Source of the DNA: G963663315 sp963668255
GTDB lineage: Bacteria; Pseudomonadota; Gammaproteobacteria; Arenicellales; Poriferihabitantaceae
Reading direction: 5' to 3'
Length of the DNA: 64,000 nucleotides
Assembly (NCBI GenBank): GCA_965116595.1
Contig: OZ220708.1
Location: 1,922,001 to 1,986,000, forward strand
This document shows positions 1 to 9,648 of the stretch, one piece after another; position 1 is the stretch's first letter; the number at the start of each line of letters is the position of its first letter. The notes below the pieces were generated by a model. The model did not search any database. It had not been told where the DNA came from and was given only the letters and a program-made list of their open reading frames with translations. A program made the position numbers and the translations under genes.

Positions 1-2
1 AT

Positions 3-917
3 ATGCGGCCAAAATACCGTCACTGGCTGTCGCCATCGTTGTGGCAGCTTAACGCCGACCTGCATCTGGTCGATTGGCTGGAAGAAAAGAATTTTGAATA
101 CGACGTGCATACCGACGAAGACCTGCATCGTGAGGGGGTCGGTTTGCTCAATCGGTACCGGACCGTACTGACCGGTAGCCATCCTGAATATACTTCAGAA
201 AAAATGCACGAAGCCTATGATTCCTACCAGCTCCAGGGCGGGCGTTGGATTTATCTGGGCGCCGATGGATTTTACTGGATCAGTGAATACCATCCGGACA
301 ATGAAAATATCATTGAAGTCCGCAAGGGTGAGGCGGGCACCCGCGCATGGACCGCCAACCCCGGAGAATACAACAATGCCTTCGATGGTAAGTTCGGCGG
401 AATGTGGCGCGCCCGCGGACGTATACCCAGTAAGCTCTGTGGCCTGACGTTTACAGCCTATGGTTTCGATGTATCTTCATATTACCGGCGTGAAGAAGAC
501 AGTAAACGACCGGAGTGCGCCTGGATTTTCGAGGGGGTCGGCGAAGATGAAGTCATCGGTGATTTTGGTCTGGTCGGCGGCGGCGCCGCAGGTCTCGAAC
601 TCGACCGTTATGATCTCGCGTTCGGCACACCGCATAATGCCTACCTTCTGGCCCGTTCCGAAGGCCATACCAACCTGATGCTGCAGGTCAACGAAGAGAT
701 CCATTTCGCGGTTCGTGGTTATTATGGGGGCGGGACTGAAAACCCACAGGTCAGGGCCGACATGATTTACTATAAAACCCCGAATGACGGAGCGTTGTTC
801 GCGCCGGGTTCGCTTTCCTGGTGCGGCAGTCTTTCACATAACAACTATAATAACAATGTGTCGCGTATTCTTGAGAATGCCATCAGAGGGTTTCTTAAAG
901 ACGGCCCGCTGCCCTGA
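3..917 (+). CDS. N,N-dimethylformamidase-type large (beta) subunit, C-terminal part
   Basis: The gene enters from the left edge, so the first ATG (base 3) is probably internal. The 304 visible residues resemble the C-terminal domain of the dimethylformamidase large subunit: a TGSHPEYTS segment (residues 57-65), then GGRWIYLGADGFYW (79-92). Known family members are about 760 residues, use a mononuclear iron held by two Tyr and one Glu, and hydrolyse N,N-dimethylformamide to dimethylamine and formate. By length, Glu62 in HPEY falls near the ligand Glu; that assignment is inference. Two small-subunit-like genes follow on the same strand. The substrate could be another N-substituted amide. Confidence 0.75.
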   Translation: MRPKYRHWLSPSLWQLNADLHLVDWLEEKNFEYDVHTDEDLHREGVGLLNRYRTVLTGSHPEYTSEKMHEAYDSYQLQGGRWIYLGADGFYWISEYHPDNENIIEVRKGEAGTRAWTANPGEYNNAFDGKFGGMWRARGRIPSKLCGLTFTAYGFDVSSYYRREEDSKRPECAWIFEGVGEDEVIGDFGLVGGGAAGLELDRYDLAFGTPHNAYLLARSEGHTNLMLQVNEEIHFAVRGYYGGGTENPQVRADMIYYKTPNDGALFAPGSLSWCGSLSHNNYNNNVSRILENAIRGFLKDGPLP

Positions 918-995
918 ACGGTTCTTTGGCCAGACCATGACAATTAACAGGACACTTCGGAAATTATGAATACGAATACGCCAGGAGAACCAGGC

Positions 996-1346
996 ATGCA
1001 GATGATGGAACCGCCTGCCGGCAAGGAAGTCATGGGTGCTGCATTGACTCCGCTAAATGACTTGGAGACAGCCGCATTGGGTGAGTTGGATGTAGACAAA
1101 CTCAATCAGTTGGCGGAATGCCTGTTTGTCCTGAACAACCGGCGTTACGGTCCGATTCCGGGAGCCTATATGGTGGTTTGCACCAAACCGGATGAGGAGT
1201 GGTGCGTGGGGCAGCTTAATGCAGACCGGCTGAAGCCGATTATCCTGTTCGAGGACAAGGTCTTTTCGTCACCCGGGCAGGCACGGCAAGAGGCGCTGCG
1301 CATCAAGGAAGCCCGGGGCGAACCGGCGCCATGTCGATGCACTTGA
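996..1346 (+). CDS. Small protein related to the dimethylformamidase alpha subunit (copy A)
   Basis: About 116 residues. I chose the ATG at 996 because AGGAGA lies 7 bases upstream; an in-frame ATG at 966 has a poorer site. The C-terminal half (GAYMVVCTKP, later FSSPGQARQEALRIK) aligns with the next gene (GKYLTVCKRP, FSSEEACEHAIFLKR), so the two are diverged paralogues. The N-terminus is Met/Pro-rich and unlike the partner. It lies between the large-subunit gene and the second small gene, presumably in one transcript. Family membership rests mainly on similarity to copy B, so it is less certain than for its neighbours. Confidence 0.6.
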   Translation: MQMMEPPAGKEVMGAALTPLNDLETAALGELDVDKLNQLAECLFVLNNRRYGPIPGAYMVVCTKPDEEWCVGQLNADRLKPIILFEDKVFSSPGQARQEALRIKEARGEPAPCRCT

Positions 1347-1398
1347 CCCGTCCTGTCCCGATTTTTAAAGATTGATTGGCAATTAATGAGGTGAAACA

Positions 1399-1806
1399 AT
1401 GCTAAACAAACCAACTGGTGTACAAACCGACCAGGGCCGCGCCAGTACCGACGATTTCATTACCCGCACTTATGTATTGCCCCTGCTGACCGATGAGGCG
1501 ACACGTAACAGGCTGATCGCAGAGCACAGGGCCAATCCTGTCGCCGGACCACCCCGGAACGGCCAGCCGCCGATAGAACACAGCGAGGACTTGAGAACTG
1601 TGCTCGATAAATTCCGTCGACAGCCAATGCAGGGGAAATATCTCACCGTATGCAAACGACCGCATGAAGACTATCGTATCGGCATCTGTTCCGGCGTTCG
1701 CGGCCAGCCGGTGAAGATACTCAAACCGTCATTTTCTTCCGAAGAAGCCTGCGAACACGCGATATTCCTGAAGCGCATTGCGGACCTACTGGCACAATAC
1801 AGTTGA
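1399..1806 (+). CDS. Dimethylformamidase-type small (alpha) subunit (copy B)
   Basis: 135 residues, close to the roughly 130-residue alpha subunit that pairs with the large subunit in known dimethylformamidases. The pattern AEHRANP, then FRRQPMQGKY, then DYRIG, then an FSSEEACEHAIFLKRI end matches that family as I recall it. A good ribosome site (GAGGTGA) lies 7 bases before the ATG. The gene is 52 bases after copy A and ends just before a bidirectional hairpin shared with the opposing operon. The alpha subunit has no active-site residues of its own in known enzymes and stabilises the assembly. Confidence 0.7.
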   Translation: MLNKPTGVQTDQGRASTDDFITRTYVLPLLTDEATRNRLIAEHRANPVAGPPRNGQPPIEHSEDLRTVLDKFRRQPMQGKYLTVCKRPHEDYRIGICSGVRGQPVKILKPSFSSEEACEHAIFLKRIADLLAQYS

Positions 1807-1829
1807 ATTGACGTTCATTTAACGGGTGG

Positions 1830-1860
1830 CAGCGCCGTACTGACTGTGCCCGGCGCTGTT
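1830..1860. terminator. Bidirectional hairpin terminator
   Basis: CAGCGCCG (1830-1837) pairs perfectly with CGGCGCTG (1851-1858) around a 13-base loop, followed by a short T run on the + strand. It lies exactly between the converging dimethylformamidase-type genes and the permease gene ending at 1860. Confidence 0.6.
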
Positions 1861-3272
1861 TATATCTGTGTGCGAATATGCGGCGAACGCGCATACAGCG
1901 CGACCATCGGCAGTATCAGCAATCCAAATACGAACTGTTGGCTTTCATAGTCCAATCCGATTCCAACCAGGAATGAAGTCAATACCTGCAGGACCAGTAC
2001 CCCGATCACAGTAAACCCATAACCGCCCCAGCCGCCGAGCAGGGAAGTGCCGCCGATCACCACCGCCGCAAGGGTCATGAACAGATATTGATCTCCCACA
2101 CCGATAAACCCACCACCGCTCCAGCCGAGTAGCAGGGCTCCTGTAAACGCCGAAACACAGCCGCTGGTGGTGTACATTCCGACCCAGTAGCCGCGCTCGG
2201 ATATGGACAGGCGTTTGGCCGAAGTACGGCTGCCGCCGAGCGCGTAAAGATTCCTTCCCCAGGTAGTATTACGTAATCCGACAATCAGGATAATGGACGC
2301 GATAATCCAGATCACGACTACAGGCGGGAAGTTCAACCCAAAGAAAACACCATTCATGGCAGCAATGTTGGACAGCCACTTGGGCACCACACCAAATACG
2401 TTACCACCGAACGCGGTACCGATGCTGGTCAGAATCTGGGTACCGCCGGAAACTGCAAACCCGACTCCCAGAGTCAGGATCAACGCCTGGCCCTGCAGAC
2501 GAAAACTCAGCATACCATTAACAAAACCGATTCCGGCTCCGATCAGCAGGACGGCAATAAACGCGATCCATGGAGGGGTATTCAGAGTCAGCAGATACAT
2601 CAGACCGATATTGGAAGACCCGATCACGAAAGGGATCGACAGATCCAGTCCTCCCAGAAGCGCAACCAGGGTTTGCCCGATACAGGCCAGCCCCAGAAAT
2701 GAAGCGAACACCAGCATCGACTTGAAATTCAACGTAGACAGGAAGCCGTCGACTACCAGCGAGCCGATAATAAAAAGCCCGATCAGCACAACGATTCCGA
2801 TAAACGCGCTTTTGTTGGTTTTGACCCGTCTGTTCAGGATAAAAGCAAGGATGAGGAAGGCGATAAAGATCAGCACTGAAGTGATATTGCGCCAGTGGAA
2901 AAAATCCTCGATGGCAAAAGCGCTTGCAATGAATGCGATGATCAGCGCCAGCAAACCCCATGCCCCGCCCTTGTTTCTCGAAATCAGGGTGCGCAGGAAA
3001 CTCTGCTGATATTCATCCTCGTGTGGTTCAGACCCGGACGACGGGCTATGGCCGCGGGTATTGCTGATGGCGATGCCGTCAGGTCGATATATCCAGCGTA
3101 CCGAACAGTGATGCCAGCCCCACAAAATCAGCGCAAACACAGCCAGCGAGTAAAGCAGGATATGCTGCATCGGCACATCGTCTATCCAGCCGAGTATCGC
3201 GCTGACCACTGCGACAATTGCAGCGATGATGAAGCCGAGCCACTTGTAAAAGGAAAAAGCTGATTTTTTCAT
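1860..3272 (-). CDS. ABC importer inner-membrane permease, RbsC-type, with N-terminal extension
   Basis: 470 residues, against about 320 for ordinary RbsC-type permeases. Residues 150-465 hold the permease core, including GGLDLSIPFVIG and the conserved ALGGSRTSAKRLSISE segment before the last helices. The first 150 residues add about four hydrophobic helices split by a hydrophilic Ser/Glu-rich stretch. I chose the ATG at 3272 because it overlaps the upstream permease stop as ATGA; an in-frame GTG/ATG at 3284 is less likely. It is the last gene of the operon, so it would form the second half of the membrane pore. Confidence 0.85.
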   Translation of the reverse strand: MKKSAFSFYKWLGFIIAAIVAVVSAILGWIDDVPMQHILLYSLAVFALILWGWHHCSVRWIYRPDGIAISNTRGHSPSSGSEPHEDEYQQSFLRTLISRNKGGAWGLLALIIAFIASAFAIEDFFHWRNITSVLIFIAFLILAFILNRRVKTNKSAFIGIVVLIGLFIIGSLVVDGFLSTLNFKSMLVFASFLGLACIGQTLVALLGGLDLSIPFVIGSSNIGLMYLLTLNTPPWIAFIAVLLIGAGIGFVNGMLSFRLQGQALILTLGVGFAVSGGTQILTSIGTAFGGNVFGVVPKWLSNIAAMNGVFFGLNFPPVVVIWIIASIILIVGLRNTTWGRNLYALGGSRTSAKRLSISERGYWVGMYTTSGCVSAFTGALLLGWSGGGFIGVGDQYLFMTLAAVVIGGTSLLGGWGGYGFTVIGVLVLQVLTSFLVGIGLDYESQQFVFGLLILPMVALYARSPHIRTQI

Positions 3273-5518
3273 GACCCTGCCCACTGGCTGATTGAGCGGT
3301 CACGCTTTTGCTTGCTTTTGTAGGTACTGATTATGTGCAGGACGTTGGGCGCTGAAATGATTGCGATCGCAACCACGGCGATGATTTGCCAGAACGGAAC
3401 TCCACTGACGTAAAACAGTCCACCCCAAATCAACGCCGACATCACAGGAATTTCCCATAGTCGCCAGAAGCTACGGAAGCTGCTTTCACCCATCGCGATG
3501 TAAAGGAATATGTGCAGCAATACAATAATGGCCGCACAAAATGCCAACTGTCCATGGATTGCAATGCCCGGGCTGTCTGTGTTTACCCGCACCGGTTCTG
3601 CATACTCGATCATTGCAGGTTGTTTCGGGACCGCCATCGGCGCGAATACAGCGGGGGAGTGGTCGCGTGCCGCCTCTTCGGTCACAACCGGGTCAACAGG
3701 ATCAGTAAAGAAATACACACAGACCACAGCGAGCACGCCAATCAACACGATAAACACATTCGAAATGTTGCTGAGCCGGTTGTGTACCAGAGGAGCAGTG
3801 AGGGTGAACAGCCCCACGCCGACCAGAATGATTGCATAAATTTCACCGGAAAAACTGCTCGCCAGATAACCTTCTTCGAAGCTTTCAAAGAACAGAGCTC
3901 CGACCGCGATTACTGCGGCGGCGGCGGCAAACAACATCAGGGCAATCCGTTTGGTGCGGACGGTCACATGGGGCAGCATGACCAGAATGATCAATGAAGC
4001 CAGCAATACCGTGCCGATGAGAGTGAGTATCACATAGGTGCTGTGCGAAACCAGATCGGTCACTTCGGCTGTGACGCGGGTTTCATCTATTTTTTCCATC
4101 ACCAGAAATTCCGGCATCCAGGAATCCAGCCCCTGAACGACTGTTTGTTCATCTGTTTCCGCGGATTGCACCTGCGGGTCAGGATCGAAAATCAACCCGA
4201 GGGCGATCACCACCGTCACAACCATGAAGGCAACCATTGGCCCCTTTGGGTATTTGAACAATACCCGGAAAGCATAGACTACCGCGACCACGCCGATGAC
4301 GATGAAAAGGATATAGGTACCCGGAGAATACGATTCACCGGTCGACGCTTCGCTGACCTGGGCAACGCCGCCATCGGATAGAATGACGATGGAGGAAGAC
4401 TGCAAGCTGGACAGTGGCTGTATCACCTGATCCATCGAAGTGTGCATGATTACGCCAAGCGCAATAACGGCCAGTATCACGAAAAATACCAGGGGCGACA
4501 GGTTGCGTACCCGCTTCTGGATCTGCGGCACGGCCAGACTGATCAGCAGTGAGACCACCAGCATGACACCGTACGCCAGGTCGGTCACGAAGCTTTGCAC
4601 CATGCCGAAGTTGAATGTAGACAATACGTAGGTGATCAGATAGATATTCAATGCACCGAGTAGCGAGCCGAAGGCGCTGCCGCGTCCGCCAGCGAGGTTG
4701 GCCCCGCCGAGGACCAGGGCGGTTACCGCCATCAGGGTATAGGTTGTGCCCTGGGTCGGGTCGCCTGAACTGATCAGGGCAGTGAAGGTGATCGCCGCAA
4801 GTCCGGCATAGACTCCACCGATGATGTGGGCGCCGAGGCGCACCAGATTGATAGGCACACCACTGGTATAGGCTGCGCGCTCATCCGAACCCATCAACCG
4901 CAAGTGCCCGAAAAAAGCTGTTCGGGCAAGGATATACCAAGCGGCCGTGGCGAGTATCAGTATGACCAGGGTAGCCGAGAAAATCGTGGTTCCACTGCCC
5001 CAGGAAAACATCCAGTCCGGGGCGACGCCGCCCGGACGGGGCAGAATGATCAGATTGAGACCGACCAGCGTAAGATAACCGCTCAGGGAGACGATGATCG
5101 GTTGCACCCGGACAAAAATGATGATCAACCCCTGCAGTATCTGGTAGGCAATGCCAACACCGATGGCATACAGGAAGAAGGCGATAGGCGACTCCATGAA
5201 GCCGACGGCATACAGTTGAATCATGCCGACATTGATGAAGCCGATTAATGGGCCGATTGAAAGGTCTACTCCGGCACGGCCAGCCATGACCACTATGGTC
5301 AGGGCATAGGTTGCCAGTATCAATGGCGCTACAACGATGACCGCGCTGCCGATACCGGTACTGGATATCAGGTTCGGACCCCTTATTACGGCAAAGATCA
5401 GTAATGCGAAAAAGATGAATATCGGCACCATCAGATAGGTGCTGGCGCCTGAACCGGGTGTTTTGGTCTCCACCGGACTGTCCGGTGTGGTGGGTTGAAT
5501 ACTGTTGTCCGGGTTCAT
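3269..5518 (-). CDS. ABC importer inner-membrane permease, RbsC-type, with very long C-terminal membrane region
   Basis: 749 residues, more than twice the family length. Residues about 25-345 are an RbsC-like permease (GRAGVDLSIGPLIGF; a YTSGVPINLVRLGAH segment; GGANLAGGRGSAFGSLLGAL). The remaining 400 residues carry about ten further hydrophobic helices joined by acidic extracytoplasmic-looking loops and match no domain I recognise. The start at 5518 is one base after the hyuB stop (TGA-C-ATG). A longer in-frame start at 5605 would overlap hyuB by 86 bases and is unlikely. The extra helices may be a docking or second channel module; that is a guess. Confidence 0.8.
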   Translation of the reverse strand: MNPDNSIQPTTPDSPVETKTPGSGASTYLMVPIFIFFALLIFAVIRGPNLISSTGIGSAVIVVAPLILATYALTIVVMAGRAGVDLSIGPLIGFINVGMIQLYAVGFMESPIAFFLYAIGVGIAYQILQGLIIIFVRVQPIIVSLSGYLTLVGLNLIILPRPGGVAPDWMFSWGSGTTIFSATLVILILATAAWYILARTAFFGHLRLMGSDERAAYTSGVPINLVRLGAHIIGGVYAGLAAITFTALISSGDPTQGTTYTLMAVTALVLGGANLAGGRGSAFGSLLGALNIYLITYVLSTFNFGMVQSFVTDLAYGVMLVVSLLISLAVPQIQKRVRNLSPLVFFVILAVIALGVIMHTSMDQVIQPLSSLQSSSIVILSDGGVAQVSEASTGESYSPGTYILFIVIGVVAVVYAFRVLFKYPKGPMVAFMVVTVVIALGLIFDPDPQVQSAETDEQTVVQGLDSWMPEFLVMEKIDETRVTAEVTDLVSHSTYVILTLIGTVLLASLIILVMLPHVTVRTKRIALMLFAAAAAVIAVGALFFESFEEGYLASSFSGEIYAIILVGVGLFTLTAPLVHNRLSNISNVFIVLIGVLAVVCVYFFTDPVDPVVTEEAARDHSPAVFAPMAVPKQPAMIEYAEPVRVNTDSPGIAIHGQLAFCAAIIVLLHIFLYIAMGESSFRSFWRLWEIPVMSALIWGGLFYVSGVPFWQIIAVVAIAIISAPNVLHIISTYKSKQKRDRSISQWAGS

Positions 5519-5519
5519 G

Positions 5520-7562
5520 TCAGAAATAACGAATTTTGATCTTTCTTTTGTCTTTTCCATCCGATCCCGCTTCCGTGGTAGATTGTTCATTGTCGAAATC
5601 GACAATTCTGATGAAATCTACATCGGCCCCGGTCAGCGGCGCCAGTGGTCCGTTTTCGCGCAGGCCAGGCCGGGTCGCCTCCAGACCGTTGCCCGTCGGA
5701 GCCGGGCTGGAGACAGAGTTCCGGGGGAGGGTCACCGTGGTAACCGGCGCCGGAGCCGGCGGGGTAACCGGATCCGGGTTTGTTTCTGGCAGTCGGGCGG
5801 GTTGTCGGATATGTCGCTGGATGGGTCGATTGGCGCGCAGGCCAGCCGTCGCGCCTATATTGACTTCAAGCGTATCGCTGATCACCACCCCGTAATCCTC
5901 ACGCGCCCCTGCAATGGAAACCAGTTGATTTTTCACATCCTGAACGACCTTCTCGACCGGCCGGTCGAACGGATCGCCGTAGCCGCCTCCGCCGGGGTTT
6001 TTGTTGGTTGCGGTTTCTCCCGGCTGGATCGTGACGATCACATTCTTGCGGATAGTCTCAACATCGTCACCACGGGTAATTTCGACCCGCCCGACCTTCG
6101 GGTCAACCATTCCTGAACGCGCATTCGCGGCGCCCATCGCAGGCAGGCGGCGGCCTTCGCCAAACATTACGAACGTCATCGGTTTGTCTATCGGTTCCAC
6201 CTGCCAGCAGGTTCCTGACCCGCCGCGATACTTGCCTGCCCCGCCGGAATCGGTCATCAGCGAGTAACTGTGAATGATGATCGGGTAGGAATGTTCAAGC
6301 AGTTCAACGTCACCGGAAGTCAGTGCGCCAAAACACGCTTGCGGTCCGCAGGCATGCCAGCCGTCCTGTTGCGGAGTGGCCCCGGCGCCGGAAATGAGTG
6401 TTGCCAGCACCATGGTGACATATTCTTCGTTGGTTCTGGTGTCCCAACCAGCAATATTGCAGCCGTTCGTGTGCCCCCAGGATGCGCTGACTTTCTCGGG
6501 AGCCGCCTGCTCGAAAGCCAGACGCACGGCATCGGTCAGGGTTTCCATGGGCGTGGTCGTACAGTTAACGTGAGGCGCCGGTTCGGCGGCGTTGCAAAGC
6601 GTGCCTTTTTCACCCATATTTACGGTAACACAGCGGTACAGGCCCTCATTATAGGGTGGCGGGAGTTGGGCAAACATCATCATTCCCAGATAGACCCCGG
6701 AATATGAATTGCCCTCATAAGAGTTAATGAAATAGGGTACCTGGGGTGGACTGGTGATATTGATCTGGCAGGTGTCGCCGGTAATCTTCAGGTCTGCGGT
6801 GATCTCAAAATCGCCGAAGTCATGGCCGGCGTCTTCCAGGATCGCAGTACCGCTGTAGTTGCCGTCGGGCACTTCCCTGATTAATGAACGCATGTGACGA
6901 TCAGCCATCGACAGCAATTCGTCAATACACAGTTTAACCTGTTCGACGCCGTATTTTTCCAGCATGTTGACCAGATTCCTCTCGCCAACCTGGCAGGCGC
7001 CGATCAGGGCATTGAAATCCCCCTCCTGATCCCGGCGGGCACGCATATTGGTCAGCAGCATGTTCAGTACGTCTCCACGGGGTTTGCCCCGATCCCATAA
7101 TTTGATCGGGGGGACACGCAGACCTTCGGCATAAATCTCCGTGGCGTCCGGATTGTAACCGGCTGGAACCGGACCGCCGATATCGGTCAAATGTCCCTTG
7201 CAGACTGTCCAGAAAATGTGTTCTCCCTGATAAAATACCGGCTTGTACATGCACATGTCGATAATATGGCTGCCCATGTAGTCCGGGTCATTGTGCAGCA
7301 GCAGGTCGCCATCGTGCAGGTCATCGCCGAAATAATCCGAAACGGCCTTCATCGCCGGCATCAGCGATCCAAGATGGATCGGAATATCCTGCCCCTGCAT
7401 AATCATCTCGGGGGTCGCGTTGAACATCGCCGTCGAATAATCATGGGCCAGGTTGAATACGCTTGAACGCCCGGTTTTCTCCAGTGACAGCGTCATCTCC
7501 CGCTGCGTGGTTTCCAGCACTCCGCGTACGACGGACAATGTGATCGGATCAACTTCTGACAT
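5520..7562 (-). CDS. hyuB: Hydantoinase/oxoprolinase B-type subunit with C-terminal tail
   Basis: 680 residues. Residues 1-560 are a typical HyuB/oxoprolinase beta-type subunit (SEVDPITLSVVRG start; HNDPDYMGSH; GGGGYGDPFDRP near 550). The family partners HyuA in ATP-dependent opening of cyclic amides such as hydantoins, 5-oxoproline or lactams. After the core comes a 90-residue extension: a Pro/Thr-rich linker, then a tail (648-680) with IRIVDFD and a KIKIRYF end. The ATPase and the 211-residue protein of this operon share that tail. The start lies two bases after the hyuA stop. The tail lacks the final Asp of the other two, although a GAC follows out of frame. Confidence 0.9.
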   Translation of the reverse strand: MSEVDPITLSVVRGVLETTQREMTLSLEKTGRSSVFNLAHDYSTAMFNATPEMIMQGQDIPIHLGSLMPAMKAVSDYFGDDLHDGDLLLHNDPDYMGSHIIDMCMYKPVFYQGEHIFWTVCKGHLTDIGGPVPAGYNPDATEIYAEGLRVPPIKLWDRGKPRGDVLNMLLTNMRARRDQEGDFNALIGACQVGERNLVNMLEKYGVEQVKLCIDELLSMADRHMRSLIREVPDGNYSGTAILEDAGHDFGDFEITADLKITGDTCQINITSPPQVPYFINSYEGNSYSGVYLGMMMFAQLPPPYNEGLYRCVTVNMGEKGTLCNAAEPAPHVNCTTTPMETLTDAVRLAFEQAAPEKVSASWGHTNGCNIAGWDTRTNEEYVTMVLATLISGAGATPQQDGWHACGPQACFGALTSGDVELLEHSYPIIIHSYSLMTDSGGAGKYRGGSGTCWQVEPIDKPMTFVMFGEGRRLPAMGAANARSGMVDPKVGRVEITRGDDVETIRKNVIVTIQPGETATNKNPGGGGYGDPFDRPVEKVVQDVKNQLVSIAGAREDYGVVISDTLEVNIGATAGLRANRPIQRHIRQPARLPETNPDPVTPPAPAPVTTVTLPRNSVSSPAPTGNGLEATRPGLRENGPLAPLTGADVDFIRIVDFDNEQSTTEAGSDGKDKRKIKIRYF

Positions 7563-7564
7563 CG

Positions 7565-9646
7565 CTAACGTACTCTCGTAATCAGGTATGAGGCGCTGCT
7601 ATGCAGTTCAACCTGCCAGCCGGGCTGGATTACATAGGTTGCGGTTTCCTCTTCAATCACGACCGGGCCATTCACTTTGTCGCCGGCGTTGATTTTCCCG
7701 CCATCGTAAATTGGCACACTGACGGCTTTACCGTCACTCGAGAAAATCAGATCCCGGTGGCCCTTCAGTGCATTTTCAATACCCGTGCCTCTGTCGAGTT
7801 GACTGCGTTCCGGCCTTTTGACACGGCCGTACAGGGTGCTTTCGATATTGACCAGTTCAACCGGACTGTTCCGCTCTGAATAGGTGAACAACTGTTCGTG
7901 ACGCCGATGAAAGGCATCTATGACCTGATTGATGGATTGTGCGTCTATTGTGAAAGTATCGATATCCACGGTGCATTCGTGGATCTGGCCGACATAGCGC
8001 ATTTCCATGCTGCGTCTTATATCAATCTCACTGGACCCGAATCCATCGGATTTCAGATGTTCTATGCCTTTGGTTTCGATCTCCTCGAACAACGCGTTGA
8101 TACGCGCACAGGTTTCACTGCCTTTCAGCCGTACCGGAATGGTTGCCATGTAATTGTACTTCACATCCGAGATGATCTGTCCATAAGCACACAGGCCGGA
8201 GCTGAGTTTGGACGCGACCACGGTATCGATACCCATTTCCGTCGCCAGAGCCGTGATATGCGCGCCGGTGGCGCCTCCGGCGGCGACCAGTACAAAATCC
8301 CTCGGATCATACCCCCGTTCCACCGAAACCCGGCGAATGCCATTGACCATGTTATTGTTGACGATGGTGAACATGCCGTGGGCGGCTTTTTCCACTGAAA
8401 TGTTCAGCGGGCGGGCAATTTTCTGTTCGATCACCTGACAGGATTTGTTGTAGTCCAATGGCAGACGACCGCCTACCAGCCCGGCTGGATTCAGGTACCC
8501 GAGGACCAGATTGGCATCCGACACGGTCGGTTCGTTGCCGCCACGGCCATAGCAAGCCGGGCCCGGGTCGGAACCAGCGCTTTGCGGCCCCAATTGCAGC
8601 AGCCCCATTTCATCGATCCAGCCGATTGAGCCGCCGCCCGCGCCCAGGGTTTCGACCTGGATCATCGGTACCCCGATGCGGTATCGCAGAAAGTCGATAT
8701 TCTTGTTCAGATTGGTATTGCCGTCGCGCGCCAGCGTGATATCAAAGGACGTTCCACCCATATCCACCGTAATTACATTTTTGTAACTGAATGGTTCGCA
8801 CACCGTCAGCGCCGCCTGCGGCGCCGAAGCCGGACCGGAGTTGATCGCGTAAACCGACCGGTCGGTCATGGCCTGACCAATCGCCAGTCCGCCGTTGGAC
8901 TGGAAATAACGGATCGGGTTGACCGCACCCAGGGCGTTGAAATACTCCTCGATAGAATTGACGTAAGACCGAATGATGGGCGCAAGGTAAGCATTGGTGA
9001 CCGCGGTCGAGGTTCGCGTGTATTCGCGTATCTGCGGGTAGAGTTCGCTTCCTGCGGTGAGAATCACGTCCGGCAGCATTTGCCGGACGATTTCCGTCGC
9101 CCGCAGTTCATGCACGGGATTCAGAACAGACCAGATGAACGAGACGGCAACCGCCTCGACACCTTCCCGTTGGAACAGCTGACAGGCATCCCGCACATCC
9201 TCTTCGTGCATCGGAGTCTTGATCTGGCCGTTGGAAATGATTCGTTCACGCACCCCCCGGCGCAGATACCGCGGCGTCAGCATCACCGCCGGCGGATATT
9301 CGGGGTCGTAGCGGTAACCGTCTTCCTTGTGCCCCAACCGTATTTCGATCGAATCCTCATGGCCCGCGGTGGTAATAAGACCAACTTTCGCGCCTTTATG
9401 CTGGATCAGGGCATTGAGTCCAACGGTCGTACCGTTGATGCACAGGTCACACTGTGAAATGATCTCTTTCGGGGTGCTGCCGAGGTCGTTGGAGATCAGT
9501 TGCAGGCCGTCCCTGATTGCTTCAGTCGGATTGTCCGGTGTGGACAGCGTCTTGTAGATATCGATTGTGCCGGCTGTCTGATTAGCAAGCACAAAGTCGG
9601 TAAAGGTGCCACCGGCGTCGATGCCCAGTCGGTAAGGGGTACGCAT
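7565..9646 (-). CDS. hyuA: Hydantoinase/oxoprolinase A-type subunit
   Basis: 693 residues, normal length for HyuA. It shows the ASKHA-type nucleotide-binding pattern: GIDAGGTFTDFV at the N-terminus, NGTTVGLNAL near 90, VDMGGTSFDITL near 295 and GGATGAHI near 455. Family members use ATP to phosphorylate and activate a cyclic amide before ring opening with the B subunit. It has no C-terminal tail, unlike HyuB next door. The gene lies two bases after the 211-residue repeat protein and two before hyuB, so expression is probably tightly coupled. The substrate cannot be told from sequence. Confidence 0.92.
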   Translation of the reverse strand: MRTPYRLGIDAGGTFTDFVLANQTAGTIDIYKTLSTPDNPTEAIRDGLQLISNDLGSTPKEIISQCDLCINGTTVGLNALIQHKGAKVGLITTAGHEDSIEIRLGHKEDGYRYDPEYPPAVMLTPRYLRRGVRERIISNGQIKTPMHEEDVRDACQLFQREGVEAVAVSFIWSVLNPVHELRATEIVRQMLPDVILTAGSELYPQIREYTRTSTAVTNAYLAPIIRSYVNSIEEYFNALGAVNPIRYFQSNGGLAIGQAMTDRSVYAINSGPASAPQAALTVCEPFSYKNVITVDMGGTSFDITLARDGNTNLNKNIDFLRYRIGVPMIQVETLGAGGGSIGWIDEMGLLQLGPQSAGSDPGPACYGRGGNEPTVSDANLVLGYLNPAGLVGGRLPLDYNKSCQVIEQKIARPLNISVEKAAHGMFTIVNNNMVNGIRRVSVERGYDPRDFVLVAAGGATGAHITALATEMGIDTVVASKLSSGLCAYGQIISDVKYNYMATIPVRLKGSETCARINALFEEIETKGIEHLKSDGFGSSEIDIRRSMEMRYVGQIHECTVDIDTFTIDAQSINQVIDAFHRRHEQLFTYSERNSPVELVNIESTLYGRVKRPERSQLDRGTGIENALKGHRDLIFSSDGKAVSVPIYDGGKINAGDKVNGPVVIEEETATYVIQPGWQVELHSSASYLITRVR

Positions 9647-9648
9647 TT

